64,000 nt of DNA from Haloglomus salinum (GTDB taxonomy: Archaea > Halobacteriota > Halobacteria > Halobacteriales > Haloarculaceae): assembly GCF_024298825.1 (NCBI RefSeq), contig NZ_CP101153.1:3472001-3536000 (forward strand), read 5' to 3'. Both the position numbers and the translations under genes were made by a program. This document shows positions 8,540-17,869 of this stretch, piece by piece (position 1 is the first letter of the stretch; each line of letters starts with the position of its first letter). The notes under the pieces were generated by a model. That model had not been told where the DNA came from. It did no database searches and saw nothing but the letters and a program-made list of their open reading frames with translations.

Positions 8540-9937
8540 TCAGTCCTCGCCGCGGATGCGGGCCGCCACCTGCTTCGCGATGGGGCCACCGAGCCGTTCC
8601 CGGACGCTCCCCAGGAGGCCGCCGGGAACGAACAGGACGAACGCGACGAACACCAGCCCGATGTAGAGGCTAGCGTGCCCGTTGAGGAACGTCTCGATGG
8701 CGCCCTGCACGGTCAGCCCCGCGATGTCAGTCGTCAGGACGGACTCGGGGAGCGTATCCCGGAGGTAGGGGAGGAGGCCGCCGCCGGCGCCCTCCTTCGA
8801 GAGGAACTCCCGGACGGTCTCGTCCAGCAGGCGCCCGAACAGCGGGCCAGCGAGGGTGCCGAAGCCGCCGATGATGGCCGCCAGTAGCGCGTCGCCGGTG
8901 ACGAGGAAGAAGAAGGCGTTGTCCGGTGAGGCCGAGCGCCGGAAGCCGGCGAACAGGCCGCCGGCCACGGCCGCGAAGAACCCGCTGACGGCGAACGCGG
9001 CCAGCTTGTACCGGAACGTGTCGTAGCCGATGGCGCGGGCGCGCTCCTCGTTCTCGCGGATGGCGACGAGCACCCGTCCGAAGGGTGAGTGGACGAGCCG
9101 CTGGAGCGCGAAGTAACACACCAGCACGACCAGGCCGACCATGTAGAACGACACCTCGGTCGACCCCAGCGAGAGCGGGCCCAGCACCACCGAGTCGCCG
9201 GTGAGGACCCCGATGTCGAGGTTGAGCGGGTCAACGAACGGCACGCCGACGCTGAAGATGGGTGCGGTGGCGCCCTCGGGGCCGACGACGAACGGCCCGT
9301 CTCGCGGGTTGGAGGCGAGGAAGCCCCAGTCACGGACGAGCACGTAGACGACCTGCGAAACGCCCAGCGTGACCATCGCGAAGTAGACGCCGCTGAGGCG
9401 GAAGGAGACGACGCCGATGACCAGCGCCAGCACCGTCGCGAGCAGGCCACCCAGCACCAGCAACAGCAGGAACGGCGTCGTGTGGGGGACGAGCGGGAGC
9501 TTCCCGTTCGCCGCCACGATGACGAAGTACGCGCCGGTGCCGTAGAACACCGCGTGACCGAACGACAGGTAGCCCGTGTAGCCCGATATGAAGTCGAAGC
9601 TCATCGCGAACAGCCCGAAGTACAGCACCGCAGTCATCGTCTCCACGTCCGGCAGGAGCATCACCGCCTCCGCACCGACGGGTGAGGCGACCAGCGCGCT
9701 GTGGAGGAGCGGATAGAGCCCCAGCAGCACGATGACGACGAGATGTGCGACGTGTTCCTCGGCGTACTGCCGCCACCAGGCCCGCTCCGGGCCGAGGTCG
9801 ATGGCTGCGGGCGGGTCCGTCTCCCCCTCGTCGGAGTCGGTCGCGGTCGCCGTGCCGTCGACGGGTTCGCCGCCGTCGCCACGGGTCGCCCCCGGCGCGT
9901 CGCTCGCCTCGTCCGGCGCGCGGTCGGGGTCGCTAAT
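8540..9937 (-). CDS. livM: branched-chain amino-acid-type ABC permease (LivM family)
   Basis: About 465 residues if translation begins at the ATT at 9937. The first conventional start (GTG at 9730) would cut into the first membrane helix and leave a 69-codon stop-free upstream stretch unexplained. That stretch is acidic and haloarchaeal in character, then reads RAWWRQYAEEHVAHLVV into the helix. The core shows the LivM landmarks: FDFISGYTGYLSFGHAVF and an EENEERARAIGYD coupling-loop region, plus about ten helices. It pairs with LivH to form the membrane channel. Its possible start overlaps the TAG stop of livH. Confidence 0.92.
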   Translation of the reverse strand: MSDPDRAPDEASDAPGATRGDGGEPVDGTATATDSDEGETDPPAAIDLGPERAWWRQYAEEHVAHLVVIVLLGLYPLLHSALVASPVGAEAVMLLPDVETMTAVLYFGLFAMSFDFISGYTGYLSFGHAVFYGTGAYFVIVAANGKLPLVPHTTPFLLLLVLGGLLATVLALVIGVVSFRLSGVYFAMVTLGVSQVVYVLVRDWGFLASNPRDGPFVVGPEGATAPIFSVGVPFVDPLNLDIGVLTGDSVVLGPLSLGSTEVSFYMVGLVVLVCYFALQRLVHSPFGRVLVAIRENEERARAIGYDTFRYKLAAFAVSGFFAAVAGGLFAGFRRSASPDNAFFFLVTGDALLAAIIGGFGTLAGPLFGRLLDETVREFLSKEGAGGGLLPYLRDTLPESVLTTDIAGLTVQGAIETFLNGHASLYIGLVFVAFVLFVPGGLLGSVRERLGGPIAKQVAARIRGED

Positions 9938-10994
9938 GGCCCCCCACCTCCGCGACGCCGAACAGGCCCTGTGGCCGGACGACGAGCGTGACCACGAGGA
10001 TGAGGAAGATGAACATCTCCGGAAGGCCGGTGAACTCGATGGCGTTGACGAACCACCAGGTCGTCACGGCGTCGACCATCCCGACGATGAGCGCCGCGAC
10101 GACCGTCCCCCGGAAGGTGCCGAGGCCGCCGACGATGACGACCACGAACGCCGGCAGGAGCGTCTCCGCGGCGAGCGGGACGCTGGCCCCCCAGACGGGG
10201 TCCCACATCAGTAGCGCGCCGGCGATACCGGCGATGCCGGTCCCGAGCGCGAAGACGGTCGTGAACACCCGACGAACGTCGATGCCCAGCGCTTCGGTCA
10301 TCTCACTGTCCTCGCTGCCCGCACGGACGACCAGTCCGTAGCGCGTCCGGGTCAGGAACGCCCACACCGCAGCGACGGTGACGACGCCGAACAGGATTTC
10401 GAACAGCGCGAGACCGCTCACCGTGGTCGACCCGAGCCTGATGGTCGCCGTGAGCGGTTCGGGTTTGGTACCGAGTGCGGCCTGCCACTCCGAGATGGGC
10501 TGGAGGCCGTAGAACAGCGTCACGATGCGCACGAGTTCATCGAGCACCAGCGTCACGCCGAACGTCAGCAGTATCTGGTAGATGGGCGGACGGTCGTACA
10601 GCGGCCGGATGAGCCCGACCTCGATGACGCCACCCAGCGCCGAGAGTGCCCCGAACACGAGCAGTACCGCGACCAGGAAGAACGCGAACCGGGAGACGGT
10701 CCCGCTGGCACCGGTCACCGCGAGCACCATCACCAGGCCGCCGAGATACGCACCGATCATCGTCAGCGAGCCGTGGGCGAAGTTGAGCACGCCCATCAAG
10801 CCGAAGACGAGGGTGAGGCCGCTGGCGATCATCACGTAGATGGCGGACTTCGAGAGGCCCCGGACGAACACGCCGACGAGCGTCGACGGCCGGAGGAACT
10901 GCCCGAGCGTGTCGACATACGACACCAGCGGGAGCGTGGCGAGGTCCGCGACCAGCGCCGGGAGGGCCGACAGCACGGCGAGGAGGGCGCTCAT
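9933..10994 (-). CDS. livH: branched-chain amino-acid-type ABC permease (LivH family)
   Basis: 353 residues, about eight helices. LivH signatures are visible: GLMGVLNFAHGSLTMIGAY (from about residue 66), the coupling sequence GSEDSEMTEALGIDVRRVF and FVVVIVGGLGTFRGTVVAAL. Its first codons overlap the last 4 bp of livF (ATGA), indicating translational coupling. Together with LivM it forms the transport pore of the importer encoded here. Confidence 0.95.
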   Translation of the reverse strand: MSALLAVLSALPALVADLATLPLVSYVDTLGQFLRPSTLVGVFVRGLSKSAIYVMIASGLTLVFGLMGVLNFAHGSLTMIGAYLGGLVMVLAVTGASGTVSRFAFFLVAVLLVFGALSALGGVIEVGLIRPLYDRPPIYQILLTFGVTLVLDELVRIVTLFYGLQPISEWQAALGTKPEPLTATIRLGSTTVSGLALFEILFGVVTVAAVWAFLTRTRYGLVVRAGSEDSEMTEALGIDVRRVFTTVFALGTGIAGIAGALLMWDPVWGASVPLAAETLLPAFVVVIVGGLGTFRGTVVAALIVGMVDAVTTWWFVNAIEFTGLPEMFIFLILVVTLVVRPQGLFGVAEVGGH

Positions 10995-11689
10995 GCGCTG
11001 AGATACCTCCGGATGCGCTCGTCGTCGGTGACACCGCTCACGGCCTCACCGTCCTCGACGACCTGCCCGTTGTCGAGCAGGTAGAAGCGGTCGGCGAGGT
11101 CCATCGCGAGCGGGAGGTTCTGTTCGACCAGTAGCACAGTGGCCTCGCGGGCGGCGCTCTGGACAGCCTCGGCCACGTCGGAGACGATCTGCGGGGCAAG
11201 CCCCTCGCTGGGCTCGTCGATGAGGAGCAGGTCGTTCTCTCCGACGAGGCCGCGGGCGATGGCGAGCATCTGCTGTTGCCCGCCGGAGAGCGCGCCCGCG
11301 TTGGCCTCGCTCCGCTCGGCGAGTGCCGGGAACGTGTCGAACGTCAGCTCCAGTGCCGCCGCCACGTCGCCGCCTTTCGGCACCGCGACGCGGATGTTCT
11401 CCGTGACCGAGAGCTGCGAGAAGACGCGGCGTTCCTCCGGAATCCACCCGACCCCGAGGTCGGCCACCTCGTGGGTCCGCTTGCCGACCAGTTCCTCGCC
11501 GCGGTAGGTGATACTCCCCGAGCGCGGGGCGGTCAGCTGGAGCACCGACCGGAGGGTCGTGGTCTTGCCCACGCCGTTGCGCCCGATGAGTGCCACGACC
11601 TCACCGTCCTTGACCTCCAGCGAGACATCCTCGAGGATGTGACTCTCGCCGTAGTAGGTGTGGATGTCCTCGACCTCGAGCAGACTCAC
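10991..11689 (-). CDS. livF: liv-type ABC importer ATPase (LivF family)
   Basis: 232 residues. Walker A GRNGVGKTT, signature LSGGQQQM, Walker B LLLIDEPSEGLAP and the H-loop region are all present. The short LivF form begins MSLLEVEDIHTYYGESHIL. It hydrolyses ATP to drive the LivH-LivM channel, paired with LivG. It overlaps both neighbours by 4 bp. Confidence 0.95.
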   Translation of the reverse strand: MSLLEVEDIHTYYGESHILEDVSLEVKDGEVVALIGRNGVGKTTTLRSVLQLTAPRSGSITYRGEELVGKRTHEVADLGVGWIPEERRVFSQLSVTENIRVAVPKGGDVAAALELTFDTFPALAERSEANAGALSGGQQQMLAIARGLVGENDLLLIDEPSEGLAPQIVSDVAEAVQSAAREATVLLVEQNLPLAMDLADRFYLLDNGQVVEDGEAVSGVTDDERIRRYLSA

Positions 11690-12540
11690 TCGGACCCACC
11701 TCCGTCGGCTTCCGTGGTGGGGTCCGCCGCCCCATCATCGTCGTCGAGGTCCCCGGGTTCGTAGCCGCCCAGGTAGGCCTCCTGCACGGCAGGGTCGTCG
11801 CGGACCGACTCCGGCGGCCCGTCGGCGATGACCTCGCCGCGGTTGAGCACGACGATACGGTCGGAGACGTTCATCACGATGTCCATGTTGTGCTCGACCA
11901 GCAGGACGGCGTGGTCGGCGGCCACGTCCTCGATCAGTGCGATGATGTCGTCGACGGACTCGCTGGAGACGCCCGCGTTGGGTTCGTCGAGCAGGAGTAC
12001 GTCCGGATCGCCCGCGAGGGCGACGCCGACCTCCAGTTGGCGCTTCTCGCCGTGGCTCAGCGTATCCGCCGGCTCCTCGGCCTTCGCCGCGAGCCCGACA
12101 CGGTCGAGGATAGCGGAGGCCTCCTCGAGGTAGGGCTCGAAGCTGTTGACGTTGCGCCAGCCATGGAAGGAGTCCGTCCCGTGTGCCTGCGCGGCCACGC
12201 GAACGTTCTCGAGCACGGTACTCGTCGGGAAGACGTTGGTCACCTGATACGAGCGGTGGAGGCCGCGCTGGGCGGTCGCGTGGAGCGGGTCGTCGGTCAT
12301 GTCGACCCAGCCGACACTACCGCTCGCCTCGCTCTCGCCGGCGCCGTCGGCCGCGAGTTCGACACGTCCGGCCGTCGGCTCCAGTGCCCCCGTCAGCAGG
12401 TCGAAGAACGTGGTCTTGCCGGCGCCGTTCGGCCCGATGAGCGAGCAAAGTTCGTCCTCGGCCAACTCGAAGTCCACGTCGTCGACCGCCGTGAGGCCGC
12501 CGAATCGTTTGGTGAGGCCCGTTGTCCGCAAGACGCTCAT
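11686..12540 (-). CDS. livG: liv-type ABC importer ATPase (LivG family)
   Basis: 284 residues from MSVLRTTGLTKRFGG. Walker A GPNGAGKTT, signature LSHGEKRQLEVG (the LivG form of the signature), Walker B VLLLDEPNAGVS, and an H-loop in LLVEHNMD. The C terminus has an extra acidic tail of about 25 residues. The start lies one base after the stop of the substrate-binding protein gene, consistent with a single transcript from livK to livM. Confidence 0.95.
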   Translation of the reverse strand: MSVLRTTGLTKRFGGLTAVDDVDFELAEDELCSLIGPNGAGKTTFFDLLTGALEPTAGRVELAADGAGESEASGSVGWVDMTDDPLHATAQRGLHRSYQVTNVFPTSTVLENVRVAAQAHGTDSFHGWRNVNSFEPYLEEASAILDRVGLAAKAEEPADTLSHGEKRQLEVGVALAGDPDVLLLDEPNAGVSSESVDDIIALIEDVAADHAVLLVEHNMDIVMNVSDRIVVLNRGEVIADGPPESVRDDPAVQEAYLGGYEPGDLDDDDGAADPTTEADGGGSE

Positions 12541-12541
12541 A

Positions 12542-13912
12542 CTACAGCGAGCAGCCCATCTCCGGGCTGTCCTTCGGGATGGTGGTCTCGCCCGCGGGGA
12601 TGGTCTGGACCGGGTCACTGGGTTTGATGGCGGCGTCCCAGTTCCCGTTGTCGTTGGGCACCATGCTCGCGATGGTCATCGCCGAGCGGGCCTGGTTGTT
12701 GTACTCCTGGAAGGTGTAGGCGTCCTGCCCCTTCGGCGTGTCCGCAACCGTCATCCCGGTCAGTTGGGCCTGGATATCTGCCCCTTCCGTCGAGCCGCCG
12801 GCTTCGACGGCCTGGACGATGGCCGAGGAGGCGGTGAACGTTCCCGAGGTGAACAGGTCCGGGACGATGCCGTAGGCGCTCGTGTAGCTGTCGACGAACG
12901 CGCTGTTGATCTCGTTGTCGTACTGGTTCCAGTGGTAGCGCGTGGTGAATGGGCCAAGGTTGGCGTTCGCTAGCTTCTCCTTCGTCAGGGGCTTGCCCAG
13001 CTCCTTCTGGAGTGTCTGCCCCACGATGCCGGTCGTGATTTGCGTGGCGAACCCGCCGAACACTTTGTACGAGTAGTCGCCGTTGAGGAAGGAGGTGAAC
13101 AGCGCCGGCAGCGTTTGCACGGTGAACCCGGCGACGATTCCCTCGGCACCCTCGCTCTCGGCGTTATCGAGAGGGCCCTGCCACTCTTTGTACCCCCGCG
13201 GGAAGAACTTCTCGCCCACGATTTCGACACCGTTGGCCTCCAGAACCGTCCGGTAGTTGTTGACGACGGCCTTCCCGAACGAGTAGTCCGCACCGAACAG
13301 GTACACCTTCGAGACGTCGGTGTTGTCGGCGACGTACTTCCCACCCGAGCGGGCGTCCATCGCGGTGTTCTCGCTGGTGCGGAACACGGGCGCGCCGCAG
13401 GTCTCGCTGTTGGCCGTGATGTCCGCCGACGCGGCGGGGCCCAGCAGCGTCGGGACGTTCGCCTGCTTCGAGACCGTCGTCGCCACGCGGCTGGCCGATG
13501 ACGACGAGGTACAGCCGAACAGCAGGTCCACGCTCTCGTTCTTCACGAGGTCCTGGGCTGCGGACTGTGCGGTGTCGGCCTTCAGTTCGGTGTCGCGGAC
13601 GATGAGTTCGTAGTCCACGTCGCCGATGGTGGTCGTCTTCGTCCCGGTCGAGGCCTCGGGGGTGAACTGCTCGTCACCCTTGTAGTTGAGCCCCTGGTAG
13701 AAGCCGTACATGGCCTGCTGGCCGTAGTACTTGAGGCTCCCGGAGAGGGGCTGGAGGACGCCAATCTTGACGGTTCCGCTCACGGACCCGTCCCCGCCAT
13801 CGCCCCCGCCGCCGTCTCCACCGCCGTCGCCGGTGCAGCCGGCGAGGCCGCCGATACCTGCCGCTGCCAGTCCAGCCAGCGCCTTGCGTCGTGTGAGTCG
13901 TTGTCGTTCCAT
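12542..13912 (-). CDS. liv-type periplasmic-binding-protein homologue, Tat lipoprotein
   Basis: 456 residues. The N terminus has the twin-arginine pattern RRKALAG, then a hydrophobic stretch and the lipobox GLAGC (C26), followed by a Gly/Asp-rich linker. The mature part is a type I periplasmic-binding fold (KIGVLQPLSGSLKYYGQQ at its start). It would be exported folded and lipid-anchored outside the membrane, and would feed the permeases encoded just downstream. The natural ligand (branched-chain amino acid, amide or another small acid) cannot be read from sequence. As the first gene of the operon it should lie behind the promoter in 13913-14042. Confidence 0.93.
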   Translation of the reverse strand: MERQRLTRRKALAGLAAAGIGGLAGCTGDGGGDGGGGDGGDGSVSGTVKIGVLQPLSGSLKYYGQQAMYGFYQGLNYKGDEQFTPEASTGTKTTTIGDVDYELIVRDTELKADTAQSAAQDLVKNESVDLLFGCTSSSSASRVATTVSKQANVPTLLGPAASADITANSETCGAPVFRTSENTAMDARSGGKYVADNTDVSKVYLFGADYSFGKAVVNNYRTVLEANGVEIVGEKFFPRGYKEWQGPLDNAESEGAEGIVAGFTVQTLPALFTSFLNGDYSYKVFGGFATQITTGIVGQTLQKELGKPLTKEKLANANLGPFTTRYHWNQYDNEINSAFVDSYTSAYGIVPDLFTSGTFTASSAIVQAVEAGGSTEGADIQAQLTGMTVADTPKGQDAYTFQEYNNQARSAMTIASMVPNDNGNWDAAIKPSDPVQTIPAGETTIPKDSPEMGCSL

Positions 13913-14042
13913 GGCACTACCCGATAGTACGAACGCACGGGCTTCGCTCCCCGGGTTAACATATGAACGTGCCGGCCAGTGACGGCCAGAGGTTCACACG
14001 TGAACCCCGCGATACAGGGTGCCCGGGTCGCTATCCGAAGCC

Positions 14043-14990
14043 ATGCAGCCGACACCGACGACAGTGACGGCAGCCGACGGGACCGACCTGCGGCTGTGGG
14101 AGCAGCCCGCCACCGGTGGTGACGGGGGCGCCGCGGTCCTCCACGTCCACGGCTCCATCACGAACTCGCGGGCGCTGTTCGCACCCCCGGTCGAGGGTGA
14201 CGACTCCTACTCGTGGCTGGCCGCGACCGCCCGCGAGGGCCGCACCGCACTGGCACTGGACGTTCGTGGCTACGGGGACAGCGACCGCCCTCCGGAACTG
14301 GACGACCCCCCCGAGGCCAACGAGCCGCCCGTTCGTGCGCCGACGGCGGCCCGGGATATCGCCGCGGCGGTCGACGCGGCCCGGGCGCGGTTCGAGACCG
14401 TCCACCTGCTCGGCGTCTCGTGGGGCACGATGATCTGTGGCTACTACCTCGCCCACCACGCCGACGCGGCGCCGGTCGACTCGCTGACGCAGGTCGCGCC
14501 CGTCCACCGTCCGCCGTGGACCTTCGAGGAGGTGACGACGGCGCTCGGCGTCGACGCCGGACTGGACGCCTACTACCACCAGCACTACGAGGGCGTTCGC
14601 GAGCGCCAGGGCGTCACCGAGTCCGGCGAGGACCCGCTGTTCGAGGCCGTCTGGCGCGCACAGGTCGAGTCCAACCAGGGTGTCGACGACGAGACGTACA
14701 TCGCCCAGTCGGGGTCGCTGGCCGACACGGCGATGGCCTGTGAGGGCGAGACCGTCTACGACGCGGCCGCGGTCGGGGTGCCGGCGCTCGTCCTCCGCGG
14801 GACGGACGACGCCATCTCCGTCCGCGAGGACGCGCTCGGCCTGTACGACGACCTCGGCACGACGGCCGACCGGAAGGAGTACACCGAGCTGGCGGGCGCC
14901 GACCACTACGCCATGCACGGTCCGCGGCGGCAGGCCCTGTACGCGGCAGTTTCAGCCTACTACGACCGGGTAGAGCGGGAGCTGAACTGA
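14043..14990 (+). CDS. alpha/beta hydrolase
   Basis: 315 residues from the ATG at 14043. The nucleophile elbow GVSWGTM puts the catalytic Ser at residue 126. An oxyanion strand LHVHGSITN, a likely catalytic Asp in LRGTDDAIS and His in GADHYAMHG complete the triad. Divergent from the liv operon. Substrate not identifiable; esterase or lactonase-type chemistry is the family norm. Confidence 0.88.
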   Translation: MQPTPTTVTAADGTDLRLWEQPATGGDGGAAVLHVHGSITNSRALFAPPVEGDDSYSWLAATAREGRTALALDVRGYGDSDRPPELDDPPEANEPPVRAPTAARDIAAAVDAARARFETVHLLGVSWGTMICGYYLAHHADAAPVDSLTQVAPVHRPPWTFEEVTTALGVDAGLDAYYHQHYEGVRERQGVTESGEDPLFEAVWRAQVESNQGVDDETYIAQSGSLADTAMACEGETVYDAAAVGVPALVLRGTDDAISVREDALGLYDDLGTTADRKEYTELAGADHYAMHGPRRQALYAAVSAYYDRVERELN

Positions 14991-15001
14991 GCCGGGGCGA
15001 G

Positions 15002-15709
15002 CTATTCGTCCAGTTCCTCCATCGCCTTGACCATCCGGCTGACGGCCTTCTCCTGCCCGCGGCGGAGGCGCTTCGAGACGGCCGGTTTCGAGACGTCGAA
15101 CTCCTCGGCGAGGTCCCCCAGCGTCGCGCCGCGGGGTGAGCGGAAGTAGCCCCGCTCGACGGCCGCCTCCAGCGTCTCGCGCTCGGTGTCGGTCAGGTCC
15201 TGACAGCCCTGGATGAGTGTCATGGCCGCGCCGACGTTCTCGACGAACCCGGTCACCTCGGCCTCGTTCACCGGGTCGCGCGCGACCACCTCGAACTCGT
15301 TCTCCCGTTCCAGCCCCGCGAGGGCCTGCTCGGCCGTCGAGTCGTGGTCGAAGCCGACGTGCCACAGTTCGCTGCCGGCCTCGATGTGGAACGGGCCAGT
15401 GATGTAGCCGTCGTGGTCACGGATGGTCCGCATCGCCGTCGTCTCGTCGATGACCGTCCGGATGTGGGCCACGTCGTCCTGTTTCGAGATAAGGCCGCAC
15501 TCACGCAGGCCGTCGTGGCCGCGCAGCACGTCCAGCCCGGCCTCGAGGGCGCCGTCGTCGTCGCCCTCGACCAGCATCCGCGTCTCCAGCCGCCCCTCGT
15601 GGCCGCCCTCGAACTCCCAGTTGACCGCCGAGAACGACACCGGCTGCGCTTCGGTGGCAGCGATGAACGGGCAGTCGTACTGCTCCATGTCGAGGGTGAG
15701 GTCTATCAT
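15002..15709 (-). CDS. HTH_10 (bacterio-opsin activator-type) transcription regulator
   Basis: 235 residues. The C-terminal 60 residues carry the archaeal HTH_10 helix-turn-helix: LTDTERETLEAAVERGYF followed by TLGDLAEEFDVSKPAVSKR. The N-terminal 170 residues form an unnamed sensor-like beta-rich domain common in haloarchaeal regulators without PAS/GAF modules. Start at MIDLTLDMEQY (15709). It converges on the hydrolase gene and faces the ABC exporter across 252 bp, so it may control that operon; this is inference. Confidence 0.9.
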   Translation of the reverse strand: MIDLTLDMEQYDCPFIAATEAQPVSFSAVNWEFEGGHEGRLETRMLVEGDDDGALEAGLDVLRGHDGLRECGLISKQDDVAHIRTVIDETTAMRTIRDHDGYITGPFHIEAGSELWHVGFDHDSTAEQALAGLERENEFEVVARDPVNEAEVTGFVENVGAAMTLIQGCQDLTDTERETLEAAVERGYFRSPRGATLGDLAEEFDVSKPAVSKRLRRGQEKAVSRMVKAMEELDE

Positions 15710-15961
15710 GGTTCTTCCCCGGTCCTGCACGAGTTGCGTTGTCGAGGGACAAAACGGTTGCCCCTGTTGGCGTCCCGCACAGTAGCTGCTCGGAACGGCC
15801 GTGAGGCCATCTGGCGACAGGAAGGAGCGGTCTGGGCGGATTCCCCCCGACCCGTGTATCAAGCGGTGTGTGACAGGGCAGGAGACGAGAACGACGAGCG
15901 GGGTGCCGGACGCGACCGGACGGAAACCCCTATCGGTGGACCCGCCGAAGCGCGGTCCAAC

Positions 15962-16936
15962 ATGGTCATCCTCGCGGAAGAGGTACGTCGGCGGTACGGC
16001 GAGACGGTCGCGCTGGACGGGGTCTCGCTGTCGGTCGCCGAGGGCGAGGTGTACGCGCTGGTGGGACCGAACGGCGCCGGCAAGACGACGCTCGTCCGTG
16101 CCCTGACCGGCACCACCGTCGTCGACGGCCGGGTCGAGGTGCTGGGCGAGGCGCCGGCGGACGTGGACCCCGAGCGGGTGGGACTCCTCCCGCAGGAGTT
16201 CGACCCCGCGGAGCGACTCACCGCGCGGGAACTGGTGGCCTACTACGCCGGCCTCTACGACGCGGCTCGCGACCCCGACGACGTGCTCGCGGACGTGGGA
16301 CTCGAGGGCGCCGACGCCCGGAAGCCGTACGAGGACCTCTCGGGCGGGCAGAAGCGCCGGACCTGCGTCGCGACCGCGCTCGTCAACGACCCCGACGTAC
16401 TGTTCCTCGACGAGCCGACGACCGGCATCGACCCGGCCGGCCGGCGCCAGCTCTGGTCGCTGCTGGCCGACCTCGCGGACGGTGGCACGACCATCCTCCT
16501 CACGACACACGACATGGCCGAGGCCGAGGCGCTCGCGGACCGCGTCGGGCTGCTCGCCGACGGCCAGCTCGTCGCTGTGGGTCCGCCAGCGGAGCTCGTC
16601 GCGGCACACGGCGGGGACAGCCGTCTCGAACTCGACGTGCCCGAGGACGCCGAGGGGCGTGCGGCGACCGCGCTCGAGATGGCGGGCTACCAGCTCGTCC
16701 CCGACGAGGTCGCGCTCGCGATCACGGGCATCGACCCCCGCGACATCGGCGACGTGGTCGAGACACTCGAAACCGAGGACGTGCCCTACGAGGCGCTCAC
16801 CTGGAAGCAGCCGGACCTGGAGGACGTCTACCTCTCGCTGACCGGGACCGAGGTGACCGCCGGCGGCGAGCCGGTCCCCCGGCGGCGTGGGCAGGTCCCC
16901 GCCGGAGCGTCGTCCCGCCGCGGAGGTGAGCCCTGA
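15962..16936 (+). CDS. ABC-2 type exporter ATPase
   Basis: 324 residues. Walker A GPNGAGKTT (about residue 38), signature LSGGQKRR, Walker B VLFLDEPTTGID and H-loop TTHDMAEAEAL. The DrrA/CcmA-like C-terminal extension includes VYLSLTGTEVTAG. Start chosen at MVILAEEVRRRYGE. Its last base is shared with the start of the permease gene, so the two are coupled. Substrate unknown; the class includes drug and lipid exporters. Confidence 0.93.
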   Translation: MVILAEEVRRRYGETVALDGVSLSVAEGEVYALVGPNGAGKTTLVRALTGTTVVDGRVEVLGEAPADVDPERVGLLPQEFDPAERLTARELVAYYAGLYDAARDPDDVLADVGLEGADARKPYEDLSGGQKRRTCVATALVNDPDVLFLDEPTTGIDPAGRRQLWSLLADLADGGTTILLTTHDMAEAEALADRVGLLADGQLVAVGPPAELVAAHGGDSRLELDVPEDAEGRAATALEMAGYQLVPDEVALAITGIDPRDIGDVVETLETEDVPYEALTWKQPDLEDVYLSLTGTEVTAGGEPVPRRRGQVPAGASSRRGGEP

Positions 16937-17736
16937 TGGGCGCGCTCGGCCGCGTCGGGAGCGAGGTCACCGCCGCCGCGAAGGCGTTCCTGCGGCGACG
17001 GACGGCGGTGTTCTTCACGTTCTTCTTCCCGGCCATCATCATCCTCATCTTCGGCGCGCTGGTCCAGACCCAGCCGACGGGCGGCGGGCTGTTCACCGAG
17101 CCGGCGGGCTACTACGTCCCCGGCTACCTCGCGGTCGTCGTGCTGTTCACGCCGCTCTCGCGGGTCGGGAGCGAGGTGGCGCGCCACCGCGAGGGGAACC
17201 GCTTCGAGAAGCTGGCGACGACCCCGCTCTCTCGCGCCGAGTGGCTGCTCGCACAGACCATCGTCAACGTCGGCATCATCGGCGCCGCCGCCGTCCTCAT
17301 CCTGGTGCTGGTCGTGCTGGTGACGGGCGCGGCGGGGTCGCTGACGCCGTCGCCGCTCCTGCTGCCGTTCATCGCGCTGGCCGTGGCGCTGTTCTGTGGC
17401 CTGGGTGCCATCCTCGGGCGAATCGCCGACTCGCAGGACGGCGTGGTCGCCGCGTCGAACGGTATCGCGCTTCCGCTGCTGTTCCTCTCCGAGACGTTCG
17501 TCCCGCCGGACCTCTTGCCGGCGTGGTTCGCGCCGTACCGGTACCTCTCGCCGCTCACCTACTTCGCCCGCGGCATCCGCGAGGCGACGTACCGGCCGCC
17601 CGGCCAGCTCGCGTCGTTCACGCCGAACGCGAACGTCTTCGAGGCGAGCGGACCACTGCTGGAACTGGGCGTGCTGTCGGCGCTGGCCGTGGTGTTCTTC
17701 GTCGCCGGCGCGTACGCGATTCCGAACACGGACTGA
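16936..17736 (+). CDS. ABC-2 type exporter permease
   Basis: 266 residues with six helices. It begins with a cytoplasmic segment and a helix FFTFFFPAIIILIFGAL, and has the ABC-2 landmark FLSETFVPPDLLPAW followed by YLSPLTYFARGIREATY. It forms the membrane part of the exporter with the ATPase encoded immediately upstream (1-bp overlap of stop and start). Confidence 0.92.
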   Translation: MGALGRVGSEVTAAAKAFLRRRTAVFFTFFFPAIIILIFGALVQTQPTGGGLFTEPAGYYVPGYLAVVVLFTPLSRVGSEVARHREGNRFEKLATTPLSRAEWLLAQTIVNVGIIGAAAVLILVLVVLVTGAAGSLTPSPLLLPFIALAVALFCGLGAILGRIADSQDGVVAASNGIALPLLFLSETFVPPDLLPAWFAPYRYLSPLTYFARGIREATYRPPGQLASFTPNANVFEASGPLLELGVLSALAVVFFVAGAYAIPNTD

Positions 17737-17783
17737 CGCCCGATTTTTGCCAGAGCGTCCCCCATTCTGCTGGTGTTCCGGTG

Positions 17784-17816
17784 GTTATCAGATAATATCT
17801 CGATTAACTTGATAAC
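17784..17816. promoter_or_regulatory. AT-rich nested inverted repeat, candidate operator
   Basis: Arms GTTATCA (17784-17790) and TGATAAC (17810-17816) are perfect inverted repeats. Inside sits a second palindrome, AGATAATATCT (17790-17800). The stretch is far more AT-rich than its surroundings and lies 25 bp upstream of the TATA-like box of the 122-residue gene. It could be a regulator site for that gene or part of a terminator region for the ABC operon. It lacks the T-run expected of a simple terminator. Confidence 0.45.
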
Positions 17817-17841
17817 GTCTGTCGGTCGCTGTGGGAACGTC

Positions 17842-17848
17842 TTTATCT
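17842..17848 (+). promoter_or_regulatory. TATA box for the 17870 gene
   Basis: TTTATCT is centred about 26 bp before the ATG at 17870, the spacing expected for an archaeal promoter with a leaderless transcript. The box supports that start over the in-frame ATG at 17831. Confidence 0.6.
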
Positions 17849-17869
17849 ACGACCGTCCGACCCGGACGT

